NCBI RefSeq assembly: GCF_026410385.1 | Contig: NZ_JAPMLT010000008.1 | Span: forward strand, 62,001 to 126,000 | Length of the DNA stretch: 64,000 nt | DNA from: Tumebacillus lacus | GTDB lineage: Bacteria; Bacillota; Bacilli; Tumebacillales; Tumebacillaceae | Direction: 5' to 3' | Part shown: one piece after another, positions 1-8,296 of the stretch | How the letters are laid out: the number at the start of each line of letters is the position of its first letter | Position numbering within the stretch: the first letter of the stretch is position 1 | Position numbers and translations under genes: made by a program | The notes under the pieces: generated by a model | The model's input: the letters and a program-made list of their open reading frames with translations, nothing else | The model's database searches: none | Told to the model about the DNA's origin: nothing

Positions 1-456
1 GCCGATGACGACCAGCTCCTTGTCGCGGAAGAACGCGCCGTCGCAGGTTGCGCAGTACGACACACCGCGGCCGCGCAGCTCGTCCTCGCCCGGCACGCCC
101 AAGAGGCGCGGTTGGGCACCGGTGGTCAGGATGATCGTCTTGGTCAGGTACTCGCCGCGCGAAGTGATGACCTTCTTGATCTTTTTCTCCGCGTCTTCGA
201 TCTTTTCGACCTCGGCGGTGATATACTCCGTGCCAAACTCTTGCGCTTGCTCCAGCATGATCATCGACAGGTCCGGCCCGCCGATCGACTTCACGCCCGG
301 GAAGTTCTCGATCAAGTGTGTCGTCGACGCTTGGCCGCCCGGCATGCCGCGCTCGATCATCGCCACTTTCAGGTTTGCACGGCTCGCGTACAGGCCTGCG
401 GTCATACCCGCCGGGCCGCCGCCGATTATAATCACATCATAAAGATTCTCGCTCAT
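1..456 (-). CDS. trxB: Thioredoxin reductase, N-terminal 152 codons (3' end beyond window)
   Basis: NADPH-dependent flavoenzyme that reduces thioredoxin in the cytoplasm. The visible part opens with an FAD-binding GGGPAG loop at about residues 12-17 and reaches the redox-active CATC motif at about residues 137-140, the arrangement of bacterial low-molecular-weight thioredoxin reductases. The ATG at 456 follows a clear GGAGG ribosome site (ATTTGAGGAGG, 6-8 bases upstream). The gene runs off the left edge in frame, so about half of a usual 310-320-residue protein is missing here only because of the window. In B. subtilis trxB is next to the TPR gene yvcD and the his operon, which fits the neighbours seen here. 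Confidence 0.95.
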   Translation of the reverse strand, partial: MSENLYDVIIIGGGPAGMTAGLYASRANLKVAMIERGMPGGQASTTHLIENFPGVKSIGGPDLSMIMLEQAQEFGTEYITAEVEKIEDAEKKIKKVITSRGEYLTKTIILTTGAQPRLLGVPGEDELRGRGVSYCATCDGAFFRDKELVVIG

Positions 457-516
457 GATGGTACCCTCCTCAAATAAAAAACGCCAAATGGTCGGCAACA
501 GTCTCATGTAGTATAC

Positions 517-551
517 GAAAAAGGGCGAGTCGGTCATCCGCCCTCGCCCTC
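517..551 (-). terminator. Rho-independent terminator of the TPR gene
   Basis: Read on the minus strand, an 8-bp stem AGGGCGAG/CTCGCCCT is followed by TTTTTC. It lies 65 bases past the stop of the TPR gene, so trxB is transcribed separately. Confidence 0.75.
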
Positions 552-615
552 TAGTATATGAAACCAGATTCTCATTTGACTGTAAGAGATACCACAATTG
601 CTGACTCTGCCGCCT

Positions 616-2337
616 TTATTCCGGCGTTTCCGGGGTTTCGTTTTTAGTCGTCAGCGAGCGATACATCCGCGAGACGCTGTTCGGCGACACCTCATACCGC
701 TTGGCGATTTCCGCCTGCGAGATCTTCTCCCCGAGCTGTTTGCGCACCGCGTACTCCAGAGCGGCCGCCCACGGAGCCGTGCGCTGGATGCGGGGCGACG
801 CATGGAACGTCCGTTGCAGAAAGGCGACCCAGATCTCCCGCGCCACACCGTCCGCTTTCGCCCCGCAGGACTCCTGCAGGCTCGCCTCCGCCAGCGTGAG
901 CACCTCTTGCCACTCCGGCTTCAACGTCAGCAGATCGTCGCTCGGCTGTTCGACGCGCAACAGGATCTCCTCGCCCTCCAGATGCGCCTCAAACGGACCG
1001 TCCGCACCCATGTGCCGCAGCACGTACAGGGCCAATTTTTTCAACTGGTCGATCTCGTCGGCGTTTTTCAAAAACTCGCGCAGAGCCGCCTCGACCTCTT
1101 TGTCGGCGATCAGCGCGAACGTCTGAATCACCTGCATTTTGGTCTCCAGATCTCCGTGCCGCAACGCCCAGAACAGCGACGAGCGGACCAGCGGGTCGTT
1201 GCGCCACGCGCCGAGCTTGCCGTTTTGCAGTTGCTCTTTCATCGCTTTGAACTGCTCGTTGAACGGGATGTGGTACTGGTAGGAGACCGACTGCATCGTC
1301 CCTTTGCCCGCCTCCAGCGCCTTGTTGACCTTTTTCAAAAAGAACGCCGGGATCTCCGACTCCGGGTCGAGCTCCTCGACTTCCAGCCAGATCTTGCGCG
1401 CCTTCTCCAAAAATCCGAGGTTGGCCGCCGCCGCTGCCACACAATGGAGCAGCATCGGATCGGAGCGGTCACTCCAGCGCAGCAGTTGGCGAAACAGACG
1501 GTACGCTGTGGCGTGCTCGCCCAAAATGCCCATCGTCGTCGCCAGTTTGTAGGTGTGATCGAAGTAGAGCGGGTACAGTTTGCGCAGCCCTTCGAGGATC
1601 TGCTGGAGATTTTCCTTATCGCCCAAGTGCTGATAGAAGACTGCCAGATTGCACAGCGCATGCACGTTGGAGTTGTCCCGCGACAACACATCCTGGGCGA
1701 TCTCGATCGCTTTGTCGAGTTCGCCGAGATAGTAGTACGCCAGCGACAGATTGTTGCGCGGCGCGGTCGAGTCCGGCTGCTGTTCAATCGCGCGCTCCAG
1801 ATACTCGGACGCCTCGATGAACCGGCCTTCTTCTAATAAACGTCGCGCCTGATCCTGTTCCCGCTGCTCCTCTTCCTGCCGCTTTTTGCGCTCTTCCAGC
1901 ACCTTGCCGCCGCCAAACTCCTGCACGAGGATCTGGAGCATCTCCTCGGCATCCTCGGCAAACTCCCCCTCCGGCTCATGCTCCAGATAGCGGGCGGCGT
2001 AGTCCTCCGACAGATCGTACTGCCCGAGGTTGGCGTAGTTGTTCGCCATGTAAAACCAGCACTCGACCATATCGGGTGCGATGTCTTTGAGGATCTTTTC
2101 TAAAATGCGGTTCGACTCCTCGAAGTCGCCCAGTTCGGAGAGTACGCCCGCGAGGTTGCAGTGGTGAACCGGATTGTCCGGCTCGTACTCGACCGCTTTC
2201 CGAAAGTTTTTCAAGGCGTTTTTCAAGTCGTGACGGTCGAGGTAATGCACCGCCCGTTCAAAGAAAAACGCGCCATCCACCTGAAAGGGGATCACGTTGC
2301 TGACCCGTCGCTCAGGCTCCCGTTTCGGTTTGTCCAC
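616..2337 (-). CDS. TPR-repeat protein with C-terminal helix-turn-helix, YvcD-like
   Basis: A 573-residue soluble protein of tetratricopeptide repeats: clear units at about residues 23-130 (HYLDRHDLKNALKNFRKAVE, then LGDFEESNRILEKIL) and 165-300 (GRFIEASEYLERAIEQQPDS, LGELDKAIEIAQDVL). A Glu/Arg-rich charged stretch sits at about 150-165. The last 60 residues contain a helix-turn-helix-like segment (ISQAEIAKRYEVSPNSVSRM) of the kind found in TFIIB/sigma-type DNA-binding folds. The start is GTG at 2337, 7 bases after GGAGGTGA. Position beside trxB and the his region matches B. subtilis yvcD, a TPR gene of unknown role. Function is not known; a scaffold with DNA- or RNA-binding ability is only inference. 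Confidence 0.85.
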   Translation of the reverse strand: MDKPKREPERRVSNVIPFQVDGAFFFERAVHYLDRHDLKNALKNFRKAVEYEPDNPVHHCNLAGVLSELGDFEESNRILEKILKDIAPDMVECWFYMANNYANLGQYDLSEDYAARYLEHEPEGEFAEDAEEMLQILVQEFGGGKVLEERKKRQEEEQREQDQARRLLEEGRFIEASEYLERAIEQQPDSTAPRNNLSLAYYYLGELDKAIEIAQDVLSRDNSNVHALCNLAVFYQHLGDKENLQQILEGLRKLYPLYFDHTYKLATTMGILGEHATAYRLFRQLLRWSDRSDPMLLHCVAAAAANLGFLEKARKIWLEVEELDPESEIPAFFLKKVNKALEAGKGTMQSVSYQYHIPFNEQFKAMKEQLQNGKLGAWRNDPLVRSSLFWALRHGDLETKMQVIQTFALIADKEVEAALREFLKNADEIDQLKKLALYVLRHMGADGPFEAHLEGEEILLRVEQPSDDLLTLKPEWQEVLTLAEASLQESCGAKADGVAREIWVAFLQRTFHASPRIQRTAPWAAALEYAVRKQLGEKISQAEIAKRYEVSPNSVSRMYRSLTTKNETPETPE

Positions 2338-2378
2338 GCGAGGTCACCTCCATTCCGTTTCGTTGATTATGTTTCCTT

Positions 2379-2387
2379 AGTATAACA
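2379..2387 (-). promoter_or_regulatory. Extended -10 promoter for the TPR gene
   Basis: Minus strand reads TGT then TATACT, 42 bases upstream of the GTG start. No convincing -35 hexamer is visible. Confidence 0.45.
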
Positions 2388-2396
2388 CAATTTCTC

Positions 2397-3356
2397 TCAG
2401 CGGTTCGATTCTGAGAACAGTTTGGAGATCGAGCGGTTGTGATGGATGCGGTCGATCGCCTCGGCGATCAGCGGCGCGACAGACAGGACGCGCAGCTTTT
2501 GCATCACCGGCGCTTCCACCGGCAGCGTGTCGGTGACGATCACCTCGCGAATCGCCGGGTGTTGCAGGCGTTGCAATGCCGGGTCGGAAAACACCGCATG
2601 CGTCGCGCAGAGGATCACGTGCGGCAGGGCCCCGTGCTCGACCAGCCCCTCGGCGACTTTGACGATGGTGCCCCCGGTGTCGATCATATCTTCAATGATG
2701 ATCGGGATCTTGCCCCGCACATCGCCGATCACGTGGGTGATCTCCGCTTCATTGTGCTTCGGACGGCGTTTGTTCATCAGCGCGACCGGCAGATCGAGGT
2801 ACGTCGCCAGCCGCTCCGCCGTCTTGGCCCGGCCTGCGTCCGGCGAGACGACGATATGGTCGGTGAGGTCCTTATTGCGCAGGTGATCGGCGATCAGATC
2901 GAGCGCCGTCATGTGATCGACCGGGATGTCAAAAAAGCCTTGAATCGCCGGCGCATGCAGATCCATCGTGATCACCCGGTCTGCGCCGACGGTCGTCAGC
3001 ACATCGGCGACCATTTTGGCGGTGATCGGTTCGCGGGAACGGTCTTGCTTTTCCTGCCTCGCATAGCCGTAGTAGGGGATGATCACATTAATCATGCCTG
3101 CCGACGAGCGCTTCAGCGCGTCGATCATCACCATCAGTTCAACAAAATGCTCGTTGACCGGGTGGGAGAACGACTGCAGCACGTACACGTCGGCTCCCCG
3201 CACGCTCTCACCGATCCCGACATAGATCTCCCCGCTGGAGAATCGGGACAGCTCAGCCGCGCCCACTTCTGTGCCGAGCAATCGGCAGATCTCGGTGGCC
3301 AACATCGGATTGGAGGAGCCGGAAAAGATCTTCACATCTTCACTTGGACGTTTCAT
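2397..3356 (-). CDS. prs: Ribose-phosphate pyrophosphokinase (PRPP synthetase)
   Basis: Makes PRPP from ribose-5-phosphate and ATP for nucleotide, histidine and tryptophan synthesis. The ATP/Mg region DRSREPITAK, the flexible-loop KRRPKHNEAE and the PRPP-binding EDMIDTGGTI are all present. The frame is open for 27 codons further upstream, but the start at 3356 (MKRPSEDVKIFSG) gives 319 residues, the usual class I length, and follows AAGGGTG at 10 bases. The loop usually written as GGVxRAR in Bacillus Prs is GRAKTAER here, so this may be a paralogue of the housekeeping enzyme, which in bacilli normally follows glmU. It lies 60 bases upstream of the TPR gene with no terminator between them. Confidence 0.93.
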   Translation of the reverse strand: MKRPSEDVKIFSGSSNPMLATEICRLLGTEVGAAELSRFSSGEIYVGIGESVRGADVYVLQSFSHPVNEHFVELMVMIDALKRSSAGMINVIIPYYGYARQEKQDRSREPITAKMVADVLTTVGADRVITMDLHAPAIQGFFDIPVDHMTALDLIADHLRNKDLTDHIVVSPDAGRAKTAERLATYLDLPVALMNKRRPKHNEAEITHVIGDVRGKIPIIIEDMIDTGGTIVKVAEGLVEHGALPHVILCATHAVFSDPALQRLQHPAIREVIVTDTLPVEAPVMQKLRVLSVAPLIAEAIDRIHHNRSISKLFSESNR

Positions 3357-3397
3357 GTACAGGACCACACCCTTCGAACGTGATAGAACACACATTT

Positions 3398-3409
3398 CAT
3401 ACATGTATG
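3398..3409. promoter_or_regulatory. Perfect 12-bp palindrome in the prs leader
   Basis: CATACATGTATG lies about 45 bases upstream of the prs start. It is a possible operator or chance symmetry; no regulator is suggested by the sequence. Confidence 0.25.
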
Positions 3410-3522
3410 TGACGCGCCTTACATCCTGAGCAGCCAATGTTGACTTAGTATAAATTTAGAATTAGTTCAGGTTCACCACACACGAACCCAACTGAACACC
3501 CATACTAAGGAGGAATTTCCCC

Positions 3523-3960
3523 ATGGCAGAAGTAGCAAACCTGGTCGGTTCCAAAACCGCTGACAACCTGAAAGCAGCATTTGCTGGCGAATCCCAAGCA
3601 AACCGTCGTTACCTGTTCTTCGCAGAAAAAGCGGACACCGAAGGCGAAGTAGAAGTAGCAGACCTGTTCCGCACCATCGCAAACGGCGAAACCAAGCACG
3701 CATTCGGTCACTTCGACGCACTGCGCAACGGCAACGTAGGCGACCCGGTCACCGGCCTGCCGGTTGGCAACGCGAAAGAAATGCTCGCGTCCGCAATCGC
3801 GGGTGAAACCTACGAGTACACCGAAATGTACCCGGGCTTCGCAGCAGTCGCTCGCGAAGAAGGCTTCGCTGAAATCGGCGAGTGGATGGAAGTCATGGCA
3901 AAAGCAGAGCGCGTCCATGCTCAACGCTTCCAAAAACTGCTGGACTCCCTGAACGCGTAA
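3523..3960 (+). CDS. Rubrerythrin-family diiron protein without rubredoxin domain
   Basis: A 145-residue ferritin-like four-helix protein, probably reducing peroxide in the cytoplasm. The full set of diiron ligands can be placed: E23, E56-x-x-H59, E95-x-x-E98 and E129-x-x-H132. The C-terminal rubredoxin-type Fe(Cys)4 domain of classical rubrerythrin is absent, so it must get electrons from a separate donor. The ATG follows AAGGAGGAATTT. Codon choice is unlike the neighbours (many GCA, GTA, GAA and CGT codons rather than GCC/GTC), as expected for a strongly expressed gene. It is followed, after a hairpin, by a DUF3501 gene, an association known from other bacteria. Confidence 0.93.
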   Translation: MAEVANLVGSKTADNLKAAFAGESQANRRYLFFAEKADTEGEVEVADLFRTIANGETKHAFGHFDALRNGNVGDPVTGLPVGNAKEMLASAIAGETYEYTEMYPGFAAVAREEGFAEIGEWMEVMAKAERVHAQRFQKLLDSLNA

Positions 3961-3987
3961 TCCCATTATCCTGTCGCAACACATCGG

Positions 3988-4016
3988 CCGCCCTGTACAT
4001 ACTACGTTCAGGGCGG
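3988..4016 (+). other. Intercistronic hairpin between rubrerythrin and DUF3501
   Basis: An 8-bp perfect stem CCGCCCTG/CAGGGCGG with a 13-base loop and no T run. It could attenuate read-through or stabilise the 3' end of the abundant rubrerythrin message. Confidence 0.5.
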
Positions 4017-4059
4017 TCACTTCATCCTCAACAAAAACATATCCGGAGGTGGATTTTTC

Positions 4060-4659
4060 ATGACAACCGCGACGATCTCCCGCACCGACATCGTAGCTCT
4101 CTCCACGTATCGCCAAGGCCGCGACGAATACATCAAGAAAATGATCGACTACAAGCGTCCGCGCCGGATCAAGCTGTCCGACGGCATCACGCTTCTGTTT
4201 GAAAACCGCAACACGGTGCTGTTCCAGATTCAAGAGTTGATCAACAGCGAAGACCTCGAAGACCCGAAAGAAGTACAGGAATACATCGACATCTATTCCC
4301 CGATGATCCCGGCGCCGCAGGAACTGTCCGGCACGCTGTTCATCGAAGTGGACGACCAAGACCGCCTGCAAAAGATGCTCACCGCGCTCAAAGGCATCGA
4401 GCATCATCTGTACCTGATCGTCGGCGACGAAAAACTGCAAGCGGTGTTCGAAGAAGAACACGACGACCGCGAGTTCACCACCTCTGTTCACTACCTCAAG
4501 TTCCCGCTCACGGACACGGCTGCCGCTTACCTGACCAACGGTTCCTTTGAGCATGAGCAAGTGCGCGTGCTGCTCGACCACCCGGCTCTCGTCTCCGAAG
4601 TGCCGCTGTCGGCCGACACGGTCGCGGCTCTGGCCAAAGACCTGGAAACTCACAAGTAA
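4060..4659 (+). CDS. DUF3501 family protein
   Basis: A 199-residue soluble protein whose N-terminal half fits the DUF3501 pattern: DIVALSTYRQGRDEY, the basic KRPRRIKLSDG, then LLFENRNTVLFQIQELI and the acidic PMIPAPQELSGTLFIEVDD. Biochemical function is unknown. In proteobacteria, DUF3501 genes are typically beside a rubrerythrin and an Fe-S oxidoreductase; here the rubrerythrin is directly upstream and the Fe-S partner is missing. The start at 4060 has the ribosome site CCGGAGGTGG at 8-10 bases. Family assignment is from recalled motif pattern, not a profile search. Confidence 0.8.
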   Translation: MTTATISRTDIVALSTYRQGRDEYIKKMIDYKRPRRIKLSDGITLLFENRNTVLFQIQELINSEDLEDPKEVQEYIDIYSPMIPAPQELSGTLFIEVDDQDRLQKMLTALKGIEHHLYLIVGDEKLQAVFEEEHDDREFTTSVHYLKFPLTDTAAAYLTNGSFEHEQVRVLLDHPALVSEVPLSADTVAALAKDLETHK

Positions 4660-4691
4660 ATCGTCCCGCCGTCTCAAGCGGTGTTGATCCG

Positions 4692-4727
4692 TCCACTCCC
4701 TCTCCTTGGCAGTGGGCGTTTTCTTTT
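4692..4727 (+). terminator. Weak terminator after DUF3501
   Basis: Short stem CCACT/AGTGG followed by GCGTTTTCTTTT. The stem is only about 5 bp. Confidence 0.4.
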
Positions 4728-4793
4728 GCCGTCAATTGCCTGACATGTCCTTCCCCTGAACTGCCCACACTACTTTTCAGGAGGTGACTGTTG

Positions 4794-5711
4794 ATGACAA
4801 TTGCAGGGTTTCTCATCACGGCGTTGATTGTGTTTGCCGCATTTGCTGTTTGGTACTACGTGGTTCAGCGCAACAAACCGGGTGCCGGTGAAAACCGCAC
4901 GCGCATGGCGAACTTCATGACCGAGATCGGGGACATCGAAGACGCCTCGCCGAGAAAACGTCAGCCTCAGCAAGGCAACAACGGGTACACCGCCAGCTCT
5001 TTTGAGTACATGGGTGAGAATCGTGCGGTAAGCGACAACGACAGTCAACAACCTGTCAAGACGGCCCAATCCTCCGCGCAAGTCTTCCAAACGGAAGTCG
5101 GCACGATGGGGGAGACGGGCCAAGCACAAGGTCAGTCTGCGCAAGCCCAAAGCCGCGTCAACGGCGTGAAGACGGCCAAGCAATCGGCCCAAGTCTTCCA
5201 GTCGGAGATCGGCACCATCGGGGGGGCCGGCCAAGGTCAGGCGCAAGGCGCGCAAAGTCAAGCGTTCCAGTCCGGTGCCGTCAAGACCGCCGAGTCCTCC
5301 GCGCAGATCTTCCAGTCGGAGATCGGCTCCATCGGCGCGGCCGGTCAAGGTCAGCAGGAACAAGGCTACGCGGGTTACTTTGGCCAAGACCAGCAAGCCA
5401 GCCGCTCCAAACAGAGCCCGATCCAGCGCTTCCAACAAGGCGGACAGCAGTTCAACACCGAGGTCGGCACCGTCGGCTTCAACGAACCGGCCGCGCACCG
5501 AGCCGCTCGCATGGAACTGGTGCAAGGCGGTCATCAAGCCGCCAAACAGCAAAACCACCAAAAGTACACGGTGGAAGCCGGTGAGATCGGGGAACTCGGG
5601 CAACGCCTCGACGCCTCCGTCGAACCGCAATTTCAGCCGCCGGGTGCGACGCTACCGTCCCCGGACAGCACGCAACTGAACCAGCAAGCGCAACAAGACC
5701 AGCAAGGCTAG
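4794..5711 (+). CDS. Membrane-anchored Gln-rich repeat protein with TEIG motifs
   Basis: Not a recognised family. One N-terminal membrane helix (about residues 3-23) is followed by about 280 hydrophilic residues rich in Gln, Gly, Ala and Ser. The tail contains six copies of a short motif: FMTEIGDI, VFQTEVGTMG, VFQSEIGTIG, IFQSEIGSIG, QFNTEVGTVG and YTVEAGEIG. Three of these sit in near-identical 19-residue units (VKTA..SAQ then the motif), 37-38 residues apart at about 88, 125 and 163. Composition and motif recall gamma-type small acid-soluble spore proteins (FGTEFASE repeats), but those lack a membrane helix. GGAGGTGA lies 6 bases before the ATG at 4794; an in-frame TTG at 4791 is less well spaced. 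Role unknown. Confidence 0.8.
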   Translation: MTIAGFLITALIVFAAFAVWYYVVQRNKPGAGENRTRMANFMTEIGDIEDASPRKRQPQQGNNGYTASSFEYMGENRAVSDNDSQQPVKTAQSSAQVFQTEVGTMGETGQAQGQSAQAQSRVNGVKTAKQSAQVFQSEIGTIGGAGQGQAQGAQSQAFQSGAVKTAESSAQIFQSEIGSIGAAGQGQQEQGYAGYFGQDQQASRSKQSPIQRFQQGGQQFNTEVGTVGFNEPAAHRAARMELVQGGHQAAKQQNHQKYTVEAGEIGELGQRLDASVEPQFQPPGATLPSPDSTQLNQQAQQDQQG

Positions 5712-5725
5712 ACCCGCACCGCAAA

Positions 5726-5754
5726 AACACCCTCGCTGTCTCAGCGAGGGTGTT
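5726..5754. terminator. Bidirectional terminator, 13-bp perfect stem
   Basis: AACACCCTCGCTG, loop TCT, CAGCGAGGGTGTT. It serves the converging repeat-protein gene (+) and membrane-protein gene (-), whose stop lies within the stem at 5753. Confidence 0.85.
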
Positions 5755-7174
5755 ATTTCCAAAACGGGTGTGCCCGTCCCACTCGGTCTTCCTTGGCAAA
5801 CGCCAGACCCGCGATCACCGGAGCGATCAGCAACGCACCGTACAGATACCGCACATCCTGCGCCGGCAGCGTCACCAACAGCCCCGCCGCGTTGGCCAGG
5901 ATCGGCACCGTCACGAGCAACGCCTCCCTGCCCAGCCGGATCGCCGCCACGACGGCCAGAGCGCACAGCGCATACAGATACAACGCCGGACGCCACATCC
6001 ACCACACCCGCGCCGGTTCCTCCGTCCATGCCACCAGCTGGCGGACGGCATTTTCGCGTTCTGGAGAGAGCGGATGCGCCAGTCGCAGGCCCATTTTGTT
6101 CGCATCGATATCCCGCTGTGTCGTGTACGTGTACCCGTCCGCCGGTTGCGGCACCGACCAGACGAGCGAGGTCAGCCCCGTCCCGTCCACAAACGCTACA
6201 TGCGGATGTTCCGCGACGAACCGCACCCAGAGCCGGACGAACTCCCCGCTCTTTTCATTGAGGATCTGCTTTTGAAAATCAGGATGGTGCACCAGCGTAT
6301 CCACCGTATACGGTCGATACGAACGCTCCCACTCTTCCATCGGCAACAAGCTCGCCAACAACTCCCGATCCTCCGGCTGCACCGCCACACCGGCCCGCAC
6401 CATCGCCCCGATCTGATGCACCGGCAGCGACAACGCCTGCCACCGCTCTCCCGGCTGCACCTGCAACGATTCGTAGACCGGCCCTTTCACCGTCACAACG
6501 GTCAGCACGCACACCGCCCCGATGATCAACGCCCTCCTCCACTGCTCCCGGTACACGATCCCGATGGCCAACAGCGTCGCCGTCGCGGGCAAGATACCGT
6601 TATGACGCAACAAGATCACAAACATCAACGAGATGCCGAGCACCGCCTGATGACGCCGTTCCGAGAGCCAGGCTCCGTCGCTTTGAAAGACTTTCAGGCA
6701 CAGCACCGTCAGCCACAAGAGCGAGATCGAATACGGCACGTCCTTCCACAGATTCAGCACCATCATCCCGTTTGTCGGCAGCAGGCACACAAACACCGTC
6801 AGCGAGACCCGCACCCACACCGGCACACCGAGCCGCTCCAACTGCGCCATCGCCGCTCCGAAAACCAGCGACAGAGCAAAGATCTGCGCCAACGCAATCG
6901 CCGCCGGCGACTCCCACAACCGGGTGAGCACCCAGTTCAACAGCGTATGAAAGACCGGATGCGAGTCGGAGAGCTCCATCGTCTGCAACTGCTGCCACTG
7001 CACCAGCGAATCCATGCTCATCAGCCCTGGAAAAAACACCAACAGATACGCCGCCCACACTGCCACACACGGCAACGCATACAAAAACGCCGACGGCCCC
7101 CGCCGCCCCTCCTCACTCTCAAACGCATAATCCCGCCATGAATACTCATAACTTCGCCTCGTACTCCGAGCCAT
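5753..7174 (-). CDS. Polytopic membrane protein, GT-C-like (DUF6020-like)
   Basis: A 473-residue protein with about ten hydrophobic segments and a soluble loop near the C-terminus. The early part has FPGLMSMDSLVQW, an Asp-containing SDSHPVFHTLL and NLWKDVPYS, a pattern I associate with bacterial membrane glycosyltransferase-like (GT-C/DUF6020) proteins where the Asp after the first helix is catalytic. Substrate cannot be inferred. The frame is open 26 codons further upstream, but ATG at 7174 (MARSTRRSYEYS) follows TTTGGAGGG at 8 bases and is chosen. It is not in an obvious operon. Confidence 0.6.
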   Translation of the reverse strand: MARSTRRSYEYSWRDYAFESEEGRRGPSAFLYALPCVAVWAAYLLVFFPGLMSMDSLVQWQQLQTMELSDSHPVFHTLLNWVLTRLWESPAAIALAQIFALSLVFGAAMAQLERLGVPVWVRVSLTVFVCLLPTNGMMVLNLWKDVPYSISLLWLTVLCLKVFQSDGAWLSERRHQAVLGISLMFVILLRHNGILPATATLLAIGIVYREQWRRALIIGAVCVLTVVTVKGPVYESLQVQPGERWQALSLPVHQIGAMVRAGVAVQPEDRELLASLLPMEEWERSYRPYTVDTLVHHPDFQKQILNEKSGEFVRLWVRFVAEHPHVAFVDGTGLTSLVWSVPQPADGYTYTTQRDIDANKMGLRLAHPLSPERENAVRQLVAWTEEPARVWWMWRPALYLYALCALAVVAAIRLGREALLVTVPILANAAGLLVTLPAQDVRYLYGALLIAPVIAGLAFAKEDRVGRAHPFWK

Positions 7175-7273
7175 CTCACAAACCCTCCAAAGGAAAGGAA
7201 TCATCGGAAAATAACAATCTTCCCAGTGTTCCCTTTCAAGAGGTGGCGGCATACTCTCAGCTTGTTTCGACGT

Positions 7274-7303
7274 AAAAAAGACCGCCTTCGCAGGCAGCCT
7301 TTT
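7274..7303 (-). terminator. Terminator after histidinol-phosphatase
   Basis: Minus strand GGCTGCCT, loop GCGA, AGGCGGTC with two wobble pairs, then TTTTTT. Confidence 0.65.
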
Positions 7304-7333
7304 CCCTCCCTTTATCTCCTCTGTCTCTTCTCT

Positions 7334-8140
7334 CTAGATCCCGATCGCGTACCGCTCACGCCCGGTAAATCCGTATACCTCCCGATATCCCACCTCGCGC
7401 AGCAGGGCCACGACTGTGTCCAGCCCAAGACCGACGTGCTCCGGTTTGTGCGCGTCCGAGCCGATGGTCAGCGGCACCCGGTGGCTGTGCATCATCTCCA
7501 GCATGCGCTTCGACGGGAACTGTTCGGCGCACGGGTACCGCAGGCCGGACGCGTTGACCTCCACGCACACGCCCGCGTCGCGCACCGCGACGACCGTCTC
7601 CTCCAGCAAATGCTCCCACGACCGCTCCGGTTTGTACCCAAACCGCTTGATCACGTCGATGTGCCCGATCGTGTCAAACAGACCGCTCGCCGCCGCAGCC
7701 CGGATCTGTTCAAAATACTCTTCATAGGTCGTTAACACATCCCGCGTCTCCCACCCGGCCAGCTGACGGCTGTCGGTGTGATCCCAGTCGCCGAGAAAAT
7801 GCACCGAGCCGATCACATAATCGAACGGATACTGCGCGAGCAATGCCCGCACCTGCTCGCCGTAGCCTGCCACCCAGTCCGCTTCGAGGCCGACTTTGAC
7901 CTCGATCTCCCCGCGGTATTTTTCCTTCAACGCCAGCGCTTCCTGCACATACAACGGCAACTCCTCCAGCGGCATCGCCACCTCCGGGAGCAGATCCTCC
8001 GGGCGGATGTGCAGCACCGGCTGGTGGTCGCTCAGTCCGATCTCCTTCAGTCCGCGCTCTCTAGCAGCTCGGACATACTCTTCCAAACGCCCGACCGCGT
8101 GTCCGCAGCGTTCATGGTGCGTATGATAGTCGACGAGCAT
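7334..8140 (-). CDS. hisK: Histidinol-phosphatase, PHP family
   Basis: Dephosphorylates histidinol phosphate, the penultimate product of histidine synthesis. PHP-domain metal ligands are visible: DYHTHHERCGHA at the N-terminus, a GLSDH motif near residue 40, EADW near 90, GSVHF near 115, GHIDVIKRFGY near 165 and GSDAHKPEHVG near 232. About 268 residues is the normal length for the HisK/HisJ type. Of two in-frame ATGs the second (8140) is 9 bases from AAAGGAGG and is preferred over 8146, which is only 3 bases away. It is a single gene about 13 kb from the his operon. Confidence 0.9.
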   Translation of the reverse strand: MLVDYHTHHERCGHAVGRLEEYVRAARERGLKEIGLSDHQPVLHIRPEDLLPEVAMPLEELPLYVQEALALKEKYRGEIEVKVGLEADWVAGYGEQVRALLAQYPFDYVIGSVHFLGDWDHTDSRQLAGWETRDVLTTYEEYFEQIRAAAASGLFDTIGHIDVIKRFGYKPERSWEHLLEETVVAVRDAGVCVEVNASGLRYPCAEQFPSKRMLEMMHSHRVPLTIGSDAHKPEHVGLGLDTVVALLREVGYREVYGFTGRERYAIGI

Positions 8141-8175
8141 CCTCATCGGCCTCCTTTATCACGTTATCTGACTAA

Positions 8176-8184
8176 AGTATAGCA
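8176..8184 (-). promoter_or_regulatory. Extended -10 promoter for hisK
   Basis: Minus strand TGC followed by TATACT, 36 bases before the chosen start; no clear -35. Confidence 0.5.
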
Positions 8185-8296
8185 TATCTTTTCGTAGGAC
8201 GGGCATAAAAAGTCGATGCCGCCCATAGGATGCTTACTAACACCAGCCTCCTGTCAACCTGTCTGAAAGTCATTCCGAGAAAAGAGGTGGATGTCC

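Noticed and set aside
3505-4677. Minus-strand frame of 390 codons across rubrerythrin and DUF3501
   Set aside because: Both plus-strand genes are recognisable families with ribosome sites; the antisense product matches nothing.
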